Source: Pelagibacteraceae bacterium (GTDB lineage: Bacteria > Pseudomonadota > Alphaproteobacteria > Pelagibacterales > Pelagibacteraceae). Taken from it: a stretch of DNA of 64,000 nt. Shown piece by piece: positions 53,759-62,882 of the stretch. Made by a program: the position numbers and the translations under genes. The first letter of the stretch is position 1; the number at the start of each line of letters is the position of its first letter. The stretch is taken from the NCBI GenBank assembly GCA_022763425.1, contig JALEGD010000001.1, forward strand, positions 1,068,572 through 1,132,571, given 5' to 3'. The notes below the pieces were generated by a model. That model was not told the DNA's origin. It saw only the letters and a program-made list of their open reading frames with translations, and made no database searches.

Positions 53759-54289
53759 TTATTTTTTATAATAAACTTCTAAAACAGATTTCATCCAAAT
53801 ACCGAGATCTTTATAATGAGCAGTTGTCACAATATTTTTATCAATCACAGAGGGCTCATCTACGTAGTTGGCTCCGGCATTTATGATGTCATCCATCATG
53901 CTGTAATATCCCGATATATTTCTACCTTTAACAACTTTTGCAGAAATCAACAATTGAGCTCCACTACAAATACATCCAATTGTTTTATTTTCTGAATCAA
54001 ACTTTGTAATAAAATCTATGATTTTTTTATTTTGACGAACTTTCTCCATTGCTTTAACACCGCCTGGAATTATTAGCAGATCATAATCTTCGGTTTTGAC
54101 ATCCTCGATTTTTTTAACTGGGTGGTCTTTATTTGGTGGAATATCAGTTCCTAAAATACCTTTGACCTTTGTACCTTCATTTAAACATACCTCTACATCA
54201 AATCCATCCTCTAGAAGTCTATAAAAAGGATAGATAAACTCATGATCTTGAGCTAAGTTTCCAGAGATTAAAATTGCTTTTTTAGACAT
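53759..54289 (-). CDS. DJ-1/PfpI-family protein
   Basis: AILISGNLAQDHEFIYPFYRLLEDGFDVEV...YDLLIIPGG...TIGCICSGAQLL nucleophile-elbow Cys. Confidence 0.88.
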   Translation of the reverse strand: MSKKAILISGNLAQDHEFIYPFYRLLEDGFDVEVCLNEGTKVKGILGTDIPPNKDHPVKKIEDVKTEDYDLLIIPGGVKAMEKVRQNKKIIDFITKFDSENKTIGCICSGAQLLISAKVVKGRNISGYYSMMDDIINAGANYVDEPSVIDKNIVTTAHYKDLGIWMKSVLEVYYKK

Positions 54290-54334
54290 AAAATTATAGT
54301 CATGCGCTTATAATTAAAAATCTATACAAATCAA

Positions 54335-55345
54335 ATGATAATTTGCAAAACACCTCTCAGAATATCATACTTTGGAGGTGGAACAGATTTTCCTTCTTGG
54401 TATAAAAAAAATAATGGCCAAGTAATTTCAAGTTCAATTGATAAATATTGTTACTTGATGATCAGAAACTTGCCACCATTCTTTCACTTTAATTATAGAA
54501 TAAGATATTTTAAATCAGAATTTACAAAAAAAATATCTGAAATTAATCATCCGAGCATCCGTGAAGCTATTAAGAAATATCATAAAAATAAAAGTGGTTT
54601 AGAAATTATACACTCTTCAGATTTACCCTCGCAATCTGGCTTGGGATCTAGTTCGGCCTTTTCGGTTTGTTTAGTAAAAGGTTTAAAAAAATTAAATGGA
54701 GTAAATGAAAATAATAAAAAAGTAGCTCTTGAAACTATTCATTTTGAACAAAATATCCTTGGAGAAAAAGTAGGTTCTCAAGATCAATATGCGTGCGCTG
54801 TAGGTGGATTTAATATCATAAAATTTGGAAAAAAAATTAACCATCAAAAAATTAAAATAAACAATTCTAAAATTAAAAAATTGGAAAGATTGAGCTCACT
54901 TTTTTTTGTTGGTTTTCCCAGAAATGCTCAACTGATTGAAGAAGATAAAATTAAAAATCTTAATAATAAAAAGAAAATTTATAAACAAATATTTGCAATT
55001 TCAAATGATGCAAAAAAACTTATAACAAGCAAAAGTAACAATAGATTTATGAATGATTTTAATAACCTCATGTTAGAAAATTGGAATTTAAAAAAAAATT
55101 TGTCAAATTATGTATCGAATAACTTCATTGATGAAATCTACGATTTTGCATTAAAAAGTGGAGCTGAGTCTGGAAAAATTCTAGGTGCTGGTGCAGGTGG
55201 ATTTATGTTATTTATCAGTAAAGATGCAAAATCTAAAAAAAAATTAATAAAAGAACTTGAGCCAAAAATAAAACATGTTGATTTTAAATTTGATGATGCA
55301 GGCAGTTCTATAATATTTGATAAAAGAAATGATATTTTTAATTAA
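54335..55345 (+). CDS. hddA: GHMP kinase, D-glycero-alpha-D-manno-heptose 7-phosphate kinase-like
   Basis: MIICKTPLRISYFGGGTDFPSWY...SDLPSQSGLGSSSAFSVCLVKGL...GEKVGSQDQYACAVGGFN...KILGAGAGGFMLF. Confidence 0.88.
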   Translation: MIICKTPLRISYFGGGTDFPSWYKKNNGQVISSSIDKYCYLMIRNLPPFFHFNYRIRYFKSEFTKKISEINHPSIREAIKKYHKNKSGLEIIHSSDLPSQSGLGSSSAFSVCLVKGLKKLNGVNENNKKVALETIHFEQNILGEKVGSQDQYACAVGGFNIIKFGKKINHQKIKINNSKIKKLERLSSLFFVGFPRNAQLIEEDKIKNLNNKKKIYKQIFAISNDAKKLITSKSNNRFMNDFNNLMLENWNLKKNLSNYVSNNFIDEIYDFALKSGAESGKILGAGAGGFMLFISKDAKSKKKLIKELEPKIKHVDFKFDDAGSSIIFDKRNDIFN

Positions 55346-55350
55346 TCTCA

Positions 55351-56547
55351 ATGATTAGTTTCTTTTATAGATTAAAAAATATATTCCTAAGTTATAATCA
55401 CCACAAACAAATAACAGATAACTTAAAATTTATTGATAAATATTCTAAAAATAAAAACATTAATTCATCCGATGAAAAAATAAGATTAATAAGTAAATCG
55501 TTTGTACAATTTAAGTTACAATCTAAATCTCGACCAATAATTTCTCTATTATTTTTTGAAATATTTTGCTTTTTAATATTAATCCCATACACTTTGTATT
55601 TAATTTTCAAAAGCTATAAAAATTTAAGTAATTTAAAAAGTGAAAATATAGTCTTAATAAAAGCAAAATCTGAGGTTTTCAAAATTCCAAATGAATTTAT
55701 AGATTCATCTGTTGAATTACTTCTAAAAGATAGAAAAATTTATTTTGAAAATTTGAAAATTATAAAAGATATTTTCGTAATATCTTTATTAAATGGATAT
55801 TATTTTAATTTTCAATTTCTTCTAAAAAGTATTAAAGAAATTTCATGCTATTATCCTGCAATAAAAAATAATGAATTAAATAATGCATTAGTTTTTTTAG
55901 AATTTGATTGTTGTATCTCACTGTTAAAATATCTATTTAATCATAATAATGTTGAGCTCGTTAATATACAGCATGGAGACCAGTTAATATCTGCTCATTA
56001 TTCTTTTGTAGAAGTAGATAAGTTTTATTTTTGGAACCAGCATTATTACGAAATGTTCAAAAAAATGAATGTTAAGTGTGAACCATTTTTTTTTAAAAAA
56101 AATGGTGGGGTAAAAATTATTAAATCAGAAGCACCGGATATTATAACTTTTTTAGAGCCCCAACTTGCTCATTTTGCCTATGATAAAAAGAAATATTATT
56201 TATTTGTAAAAAATTTAATAAAAAAAATTAATGAAACTAGTCAAAAAGAAAGAGTAATACTTAGATATCACCCCAGATATAGCGATACAAAAACACTAAA
56301 TTTATTTGCTAAAGCCAACATTAAATTAGAAAATAGTCGAACTGTCAGTTATGAAGAAACTATTAAGAAAAGTAAGTTAATTTTAGGAACATGGTCTGCA
56401 TTGTTAGTTGATAGCAGTATAAACGATACCGAAACAGTCATTTTAAAATGTGATTTATCTGAAGAATTAAATAAATATCACTTTTTATTTCGTGAAAAAA
56501 ATGTAAAGCATCTTAATATACAAAATTTAAATTTAAATGAATTATAA
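55351..56547 (+). CDS. Putative GT-B-like surface polysaccharide glycosyltransferase of unknown specificity
   Basis: VELVNIQHGDQLISAHYSFVEVDKFYFWNQHYYEMF...VILRYHPRYSD...LGTWSALLVDSS; IQHG and YHPR pattern. Confidence 0.5.
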   Translation: MISFFYRLKNIFLSYNHHKQITDNLKFIDKYSKNKNINSSDEKIRLISKSFVQFKLQSKSRPIISLLFFEIFCFLILIPYTLYLIFKSYKNLSNLKSENIVLIKAKSEVFKIPNEFIDSSVELLLKDRKIYFENLKIIKDIFVISLLNGYYFNFQFLLKSIKEISCYYPAIKNNELNNALVFLEFDCCISLLKYLFNHNNVELVNIQHGDQLISAHYSFVEVDKFYFWNQHYYEMFKKMNVKCEPFFFKKNGGVKIIKSEAPDIITFLEPQLAHFAYDKKKYYLFVKNLIKKINETSQKERVILRYHPRYSDTKTLNLFAKANIKLENSRTVSYEETIKKSKLILGTWSALLVDSSINDTETVILKCDLSEELNKYHFLFREKNVKHLNIQNLNLNEL

Positions 56548-57703
56548 ATATAATTTAGCTTACTCAACTTGGGATCAAAAAGAGATAAACGCTATACACT
56601 CTGTAATAAAAAAAGATCACTTTACAATGTCAAATAATGTAAAGGATTTTGAAAAACAATTTGCAAAATCACTAGGTCGAAAATATGCAGTAATGACCAA
56701 TTCAGGTTCATCGGCAAATCTTTTAGGTGTTGGATCGTTATTTTACAAAAAAAATAAAAAACTCAAACCTGGTGATGAGGTAATTGTACCGGGTTTGTCG
56801 TGGAGCACGACCTACAGTCCACTTCAACAGTATGGTCTTAAATTAAAAATTGTTGATATAGATTTAAACTCATTAAATGTAGACATTGATAAACTTGAAA
56901 GAGCAATATCTAAAAAAACAAAATTGGTTTGTATTGTTAGTATTTTAGGCAATCCATTAAATTTTAAGAAAATAAAAGAAATTTGTAAGAAAAAGAATAT
57001 TCCAATTTTTGAAGATAATTGTGAAAGTCTTGGTGCGTCTCACGGAGGCATAAAGGCTGGTAAAGTTGGAATGTTTTCAACGCATAGTTTTTTTTTCTCA
57101 CATCATATTTCTACTATAGAAGGTGGAATGGTAGTTACAGATGATTTTGAATTGTACTGTATTATGAAATCATTAAGAGCTCATGGTTGGACAAGAGATT
57201 TACCTAAATCTAACCCGCTAATATCAAATAAAACAGGGTTTTATGAAGAATACAAATTTATTCTTCCAGGTTATAATTTACGACCAACCGAAATAAATGC
57301 TGCAATAGGAAAAGTGCAATTAAAAAAACTTCCTCAAATGATTAGAGATAGAATAAGAAATTTAAAAATCTTTAGGGAAATGTTTTTAAATGATGAAAGG
57401 TTTATCATTCAAAAACCCAATGGTGTTAATTCAAGCTTTTGTTTTCCAATGGTTATAAGACCAAATTCAGGCATGAAAAAAAGTAAAGTATACTCTCTTT
57501 TACAAAAAGCTAAAATTCAATTTAGACTGATAACTGGAGGAAGTTTTCTTAAACATGATGTGAAAAAATATTTTAAATATCAGGTTTATCAAAACTTAAA
57601 TAATACAAATTATATTCATAATAATGGTTTTTTCATTGGCAATACTGGAAAGCCTTTGGACAAAGAATTAGAACTATTATTTAAAACTCTAAAAAAAATA
57701 TAA
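56537..57703 (+). CDS. DegT/DnrJ/EryC1 (AHBA synthase) family PLP protein with His at the catalytic Lys position; likely ColD/RfbH-type 3-dehydratase
   Basis: AVMTNSGSSANLLGVGSLF; FEDNCESLGASHGGIKAGKVGMFSTHSFFFSHHISTIEGGM where typical members have SF..(S/A)K....GEGG. Confidence 0.85.
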   Translation: MNYKYNLAYSTWDQKEINAIHSVIKKDHFTMSNNVKDFEKQFAKSLGRKYAVMTNSGSSANLLGVGSLFYKKNKKLKPGDEVIVPGLSWSTTYSPLQQYGLKLKIVDIDLNSLNVDIDKLERAISKKTKLVCIVSILGNPLNFKKIKEICKKKNIPIFEDNCESLGASHGGIKAGKVGMFSTHSFFFSHHISTIEGGMVVTDDFELYCIMKSLRAHGWTRDLPKSNPLISNKTGFYEEYKFILPGYNLRPTEINAAIGKVQLKKLPQMIRDRIRNLKIFREMFLNDERFIIQKPNGVNSSFCFPMVIRPNSGMKKSKVYSLLQKAKIQFRLITGGSFLKHDVKKYFKYQVYQNLNNTNYIHNNGFFIGNTGKPLDKELELLFKTLKKI

Positions 57704-57706
57704 ATA

Positions 57707-58636
57707 ATGAAAATTTTAATTCCTGGTGGTGCTGGTTTTATAGGAAGTGTACTTAGCACAAGTTTAGTAAAAAAAGGATACAATGTAACAGTCGTAGATA
57801 ATTTAATGTTTGAGAAAAATTCATTAGATCATTTAAAACACAATAGAAAATTCAATTTTATAAACTCTGATGTCAATTCATTTAAAAATATCAAAAAGGA
57901 AGTAAATAAGGCGGATGTAATTATACCTTTGGCAGCACTTGTTGGGGCGCCTTTTTGTGATAAAAATCGAAATTTGGCAAAAAAAACAAATCTTTCCTTT
58001 ATTAAAAATTTAGTGAAATCTATAAGTAAAGATCAAATGCTAATTTTTCCAAATACAAATAGTGGTTATGGAGTTGGTGAAAAAGGCACTTATTGCGATG
58101 AAAAAAGCCCTTTAAGACCAGTTTCTTTATATGGAAGATTAAAAGTTAGTGCTGAAAATGAAGTTATGGAACATTCTAATTCAGTAGCATTTAGATTAGC
58201 GACAGTATTTGGTATATCCTACAGAATGAGATTGGATTTACTAGTTAATGATTTTGTCTATCGAGCATTGAGAGACAGATATATAGTTTTATTTGAAAAA
58301 AATTTTAGAAGAAACTTTATACACATCAAAGACGTGGCAGAGACATTTATATATGCAATTGAAAATCAAAAAAAAATAGTTGGAGATGTATATAATCTTG
58401 GCCTTTCTAGCGCAAATTTAACTAAATATCAGCTATGCAATAAAATAAAAAAACATATTAAAGATCTTAAAATTATTTTATCAAATATTGCTAAAGACCC
58501 TGATAAAAGAGATTACGTTGTATCGAATAAGAAATTGGAAAAAACAGGTTGGCGAGCTAAATATTCATTAGATTATGGTATTAAAGAATTAATTTCATAC
58601 CTCAAAGATAAAAATTTTAGGCCTGGAAATTATTAA
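57707..58636 (+). CDS. NAD-dependent epimerase/dehydratase
   Basis: KILIPGGAGFIGSVLSTSLVKKGYNVTVVDNL...SLYGRLKVSAE. Confidence 0.88.
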   Translation: MKILIPGGAGFIGSVLSTSLVKKGYNVTVVDNLMFEKNSLDHLKHNRKFNFINSDVNSFKNIKKEVNKADVIIPLAALVGAPFCDKNRNLAKKTNLSFIKNLVKSISKDQMLIFPNTNSGYGVGEKGTYCDEKSPLRPVSLYGRLKVSAENEVMEHSNSVAFRLATVFGISYRMRLDLLVNDFVYRALRDRYIVLFEKNFRRNFIHIKDVAETFIYAIENQKKIVGDVYNLGLSSANLTKYQLCNKIKKHIKDLKIILSNIAKDPDKRDYVVSNKKLEKTGWRAKYSLDYGIKELISYLKDKNFRPGNY

Positions 58637-58720
58637 ATATAAAAATTGTGTTAAAAAAAATTATAAGACTCTTTAAAAAAACACAATACAACTCAAGCTG
58701 CTCCCCCTTTTGATAGTCAT

Positions 58721-59446
58721 CTATCTGCCGCCAGCAATTTCAATATTTGAACCAGAAATATAAGTATTTTTAGTTGCTAACCAAAATACCATATCGCTAA
58801 CATCCTCAACCTCGCCAAGTCTCCCAAGCGGAGTGCTATTCAAGACATTTCTCACTCTTTGCTTAGAAGAATGCCTTTTTTGAAAATCCGTCATTATGAC
58901 CGAAGGTAATACAGAATTTACAGTAATGTTATATTTTCCCAACTCTTTTCCAAGACTTTGAGTAAGTTTATCCATACAAGATTTAGCAATACCATAATGT
59001 AATGAGTCAGGAAAACCACCAAAGCTTGATGAAATAGATGAAATATTAACGATACTTCCTTTTTTACTTTTTTTTAACAATTGTAGAAAAGTTTTAGTAG
59101 CGCAATATGCAGTAAAAAAATTTATATCAAACGATTTTTTCCACAATTCAAGATTACTTTTTTCAAACGAAGATCTCTTAACAGCATCTCCAACATTATT
59201 TACAAGGCAATCTAATTTTTTTATTTTTTTTAACAAGATTTTATAATTGTTAAATTTTAGAGAATCAAATTGTATTGGTATTAAATTTTTTTCATATTTT
59301 CTAAAATCTTTTTTTAGGTAATTGTTCTTATCTATTTTATTTCTTGAGGTAAAATAAACTTTATGTCCATTTTGTAAAAATTTAAGAACACAATTTTTTC
59401 CAATACCTTTAGAGCCCCCACTCACAAAAACGTTTAGATACTTCAT
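58721..59446 (-). CDS. SDR-family oxidoreductase
   Basis: VFVSGGSKGIGKNCVLKFLQNG...NISSISSSFGGFPDSLHYGIAKSCMDKLT...GSNIEIAGG; start at MKYLNV. Confidence 0.88.
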   Translation of the reverse strand: MKYLNVFVSGGSKGIGKNCVLKFLQNGHKVYFTSRNKIDKNNYLKKDFRKYEKNLIPIQFDSLKFNNYKILLKKIKKLDCLVNNVGDAVKRSSFEKSNLELWKKSFDINFFTAYCATKTFLQLLKKSKKGSIVNISSISSSFGGFPDSLHYGIAKSCMDKLTQSLGKELGKYNITVNSVLPSVIMTDFQKRHSSKQRVRNVLNSTPLGRLGEVEDVSDMVFWLATKNTYISGSNIEIAGGR

Positions 59447-59451
59447 TTTAA

Positions 59452-60423
59452 CTAAATATTCTCGCGACAATGTTGTAATAATTTTTTTACAGACTCTTCA
59501 AATTTAACTTTTGGTTTCCATCCAGTATGCTTATAAAATTTTTTCATATCTGGTATCTGTAAAGTTACATCTGTTGGTCTTAATAATTTAGGATCAACTT
59601 TAGAAATTATTTTTACTTTTGAGTGTTTTTTTAATAATTCTAAAAATTCTCCTACCTTCATAGTTTTATTGCCACCTATGTTATAAACTTCACCAAATTT
59701 TCCTTTTTTTGCAGCAATCCAATACGACTCCATTGCATCATCAACGTCAATAATAGTTCTTACTGAATTTAAGTTTCCATGTTTTAAAATTTTTTGTTTA
59801 CCTTGTTCTATCATGGCAACCTGTCTAGCAAAGGCTGTAGCAAATAAATCTGACCTTTTTGGATTTAAATAAGTAAACATTCTTGTCGTGATCACTTTTA
59901 AATTATAGTTCTTGAAATAAACTTGTCCCAAAAGATCTTGTGAAACCTTTGATAAAGCATAAGGGCTAGCAGGATTAAATGAACAATTTTCATTTATGGG
60001 AATATCTTTTTTAGAAACAACACCATACACCTCTGAGGTGCTGCACATTTGAATAACAGGATCTAAATTAAGGTCCTTTACTGCTTGTAGCAAATTTGCA
60101 GTACCAAAAATATTATTTTGCATGACAGATAATGGAGTATCAAATGAGGCTCTTACATTTGCGTGGGCTGCTAAATTAAAAATCGCATCAGGTCTAACTT
60201 TCCTCAATACATTTAAAATTGATGAATAATCTTGTAGATCACATTCATGTAATACGATTTTATTTAATATTTTTTTTAAATTTTTGTTCGATGATGTAAC
60301 GTGCCATCTAGAAACGCCATGGACTTTTACTTTAGGATGCTTTCTACAAATATATTCGGCTAGATAACTTCCACCTGAGCCTGATATACCAGTAATTAAT
60401 ACTTTTTTAAAATTTCTTGTCAT
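59452..60423 (-). CDS. GDP-mannose 4,6-dehydratase-like SDR
   Basis: KVLITGISGSGGSYLAEYI...HECDLQDYSSI...NLAAHANVRASFDTP...MCSTSEVYG...SPYALSKVSQDLLG. Confidence 0.85.
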   Translation of the reverse strand: MTRNFKKVLITGISGSGGSYLAEYICRKHPKVKVHGVSRWHVTSSNKNLKKILNKIVLHECDLQDYSSILNVLRKVRPDAIFNLAAHANVRASFDTPLSVMQNNIFGTANLLQAVKDLNLDPVIQMCSTSEVYGVVSKKDIPINENCSFNPASPYALSKVSQDLLGQVYFKNYNLKVITTRMFTYLNPKRSDLFATAFARQVAMIEQGKQKILKHGNLNSVRTIIDVDDAMESYWIAAKKGKFGEVYNIGGNKTMKVGEFLELLKKHSKVKIISKVDPKLLRPTDVTLQIPDMKKFYKHTGWKPKVKFEESVKKLLQHCRENI

Positions 60424-60970
60424 ATAGTGCTAAGTACCTGAAAAAACATGCTATTGCTAGACTGTCTACATTTATATTTTTTTTAAAAATTTGTATCACT
60501 TTTTTTTTATCTAAGAGTAATGGTTTTATTTTATCGTGTTCTTTATTGTCTATTTTAAATTTTTTAATATTGAATTCTAAATTTGCGGTAAAAAAATGAA
60601 TTTTAGAGTTAATTAATGGTGGGATCGGAGTAATTACTCCAAGTGATATCAGATCTTTTAAGTTCGATTTAATACCCGTTTCCTCCAGCAATTCTCTACG
60701 GGCTGCTTTTTTTGTACTCTCGCCAGCATCAACAAAGCCACCAGGGAAAGTATACATATAACTTTTATGAATATGATTAAAATATTTTAAAAGTAAAAAT
60801 TTATTTTTTATTTTTGGAATAACGATAACACCACCACATCCATGTCTATTTTTTGAAATACAATCTAAAACCAGATAATTTTTAATGATCTTATCTTTTA
60901 TAATTAAATCATCAAAAAATATTTTATAAACAGAATTTTTTGCGAGTAATTTTCTCTTCTTAATTTTCAT
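60407..60970 (-). CDS. Nudix hydrolase
   Basis: Nudix box GGFVDAGESTKKAARRELLEETGI. Confidence 0.92.
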   Translation of the reverse strand: MKIKKRKLLAKNSVYKIFFDDLIIKDKIIKNYLVLDCISKNRHGCGGVIVIPKIKNKFLLLKYFNHIHKSYMYTFPGGFVDAGESTKKAARRELLEETGIKSNLKDLISLGVITPIPPLINSKIHFFTANLEFNIKKFKIDNKEHDKIKPLLLDKKKVIQIFKKNINVDSLAIACFFRYLALYDKKF

Positions 60971-60976
60971 TAGAAA

Positions 60977-61840
60977 TTAAATTACCTTTGATGAGTAATA
61001 ATTTCCTTTAGAAAACTTTTGTTGTTTATACCCAGTGCCTCGATACATTTTAGCAATTTTTTCAAATTCTATTGGCAAGATACGATAATCTAAACTTACA
61101 CGAGTTTTGCTTGAATTGTTCAAAATCGATTTATGCATTACTCTAGAATCGAAAATGATTGTTTTCCCTTTTTTGGCAATATATGGTTTTAAAATTTTTA
61201 ATGCTTGTTTCCAAATATCTGAATTATATTTTTTTACATATTTGTTAAAATCAAAAGAGTATCCGCCAAAAAATTCCATACTTTTTTTTAAATTTGAAAC
61301 TGCCATTGAGTTGTTTTTTGTTACATCAGTTAATGGTGTCCATAAATTAATTTCACCAGGAGGATGTCCAATCGCTAAATCCACATGTGGTAATAATGTA
61401 TCAAAATGATTTTTAGTTGGAAAATTAAATCTTATGAATGGATCTTTTTGAAACAAAAATTTAAATTTTAATTTTTTTTTAACCTTTTTCAAAATTAAAT
61501 TGTAAATTTTAAAAAAATTTTTATCTTTATTAAAAAAGGCTGCAGTCAGATTATTTCTTGTAACATCATTTGAAGATTTTTCACGCGAATTATCTGAGCT
61601 AATATATTTGTGAACTTGATTTAACTGAATATCTCTTCTAGAGATCAATTTTTTTTTAAAAAGTGTATCTAAAATATGTTTTTCTAAAAGCCTAGTTTCT
61701 TTTATCAAATCTAATGTTATCTGATCTTTTTTGAACTTTTCAGTAATTTTATTTTCAATCATATAGTGACTTACAAACTTGTCCTGAAAAACAGGATCAT
61801 ATTTTTGAACAAAATCGTATTTTACTTTTTTAAAAATCAT
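60977..61840 (-). CDS. 2-oxoglutarate/Fe(II) dioxygenase-like protein (StrG/PhyH-like)
   Basis: HVDLAIGHPPGEINLWTPLTDV...GKTIIFDSRVMHKSILNNSSKTRVSLDYRI: HxD...H plus Arg arrangement. Confidence 0.65.
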   Translation of the reverse strand: MIFKKVKYDFVQKYDPVFQDKFVSHYMIENKITEKFKKDQITLDLIKETRLLEKHILDTLFKKKLISRRDIQLNQVHKYISSDNSREKSSNDVTRNNLTAAFFNKDKNFFKIYNLILKKVKKKLKFKFLFQKDPFIRFNFPTKNHFDTLLPHVDLAIGHPPGEINLWTPLTDVTKNNSMAVSNLKKSMEFFGGYSFDFNKYVKKYNSDIWKQALKILKPYIAKKGKTIIFDSRVMHKSILNNSSKTRVSLDYRILPIEFEKIAKMYRGTGYKQQKFSKGNYYSSKVI

Positions 61841-62820
61841 TTTTTAATTTTAATTTTTGGTTTTAATTTTGCGATAAAAAAATCACTACTATTATAAAAT
61901 TGACTAATTTCAACTAAAGTTTTTTTTGAGTATGGTCTAAATATTACTGGAGTTAAATACTCTTTTAATTCCTTAATATTCATTACTCCAATATTAACAT
62001 AATTAAAGTAATTAAAACAAAACCTTAAAGCATTTTGTTGTAATGACAACTTATTACCATTTTTCTTAAATAATTTCTTATAATCATTAGCTCGGTTTTG
62101 CCAAAGCTCAAGTTGTGATAAATTCCATCTCGATCTATGGTCAAGTTTCGAAAAAGAAATTTTACGTCTTGCAAATTTTTCAGTTAATGTACCAAAATTT
62201 AAGGCTGTTCTAATCATAATCTTACTTCTAAATTTTTTGCTTAAAACTTTTAATAACCTTAAGTCCATCAAATTAAAATTGGCCTGTATAAGATCAAAAT
62301 CTTTATGATCAATATATTTTAAATGTAATGGTGATGACAAGGAAATGCCGATAGCTCGTATTTTTTTTTCTTTTTTTAATTCCTTAAGGAAATCTAATGT
62401 TTGTTTGATATTTTTTTTTAAATCTAATTCACTAGGACTATGAAATTGAACAATATCTAAATAATCTGTATTCAATCTTTCTAAACTTTCATTGATAAGT
62501 TTTTTTGACCTATGTACCGAAAAATCTAATTTTTTGTCAAAATCATAACAACCAATTTTTGTTGCAAAAACAACTCTATCTCTATGCTTGTAAAAAGTTT
62601 CTCCGAGTATTTGCTCACTTTTTCCATCCCCATAAATACCTGCAGTATCAAAAAAGTTAATCTTATTTATAAATGAAAAGTTTAAAATTTCTTTTGATTT
62701 TTTTTTAGTTATTAAACCATATGAGGGTACTTTTGATGTTGAGCTCCCAAGACCCCACGTTCCAAGGCATATTTTAGATAATTTTTTTCCTAAGGTTTTT
62801 TCTAAATTACTGCTCATCAT
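61837..62820 (-). CDS. Aldo/keto reductase
   Basis: LGTWGLGSS...FFDTAGIYGDGKSEQILGETFYKHRDRVVFATKIG...YLDIVQFHSP. Confidence 0.92.
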   Translation of the reverse strand: MMSSNLEKTLGKKLSKICLGTWGLGSSTSKVPSYGLITKKKSKEILNFSFINKINFFDTAGIYGDGKSEQILGETFYKHRDRVVFATKIGCYDFDKKLDFSVHRSKKLINESLERLNTDYLDIVQFHSPSELDLKKNIKQTLDFLKELKKEKKIRAIGISLSSPLHLKYIDHKDFDLIQANFNLMDLRLLKVLSKKFRSKIMIRTALNFGTLTEKFARRKISFSKLDHRSRWNLSQLELWQNRANDYKKLFKKNGNKLSLQQNALRFCFNYFNYVNIGVMNIKELKEYLTPVIFRPYSKKTLVEISQFYNSSDFFIAKLKPKIKIKK

Positions 62821-62882
62821 GCTATTTAAACTTAATATAATTTAATTATAATAATTTTTTTAACCATAAATTTTTTTTAGTA

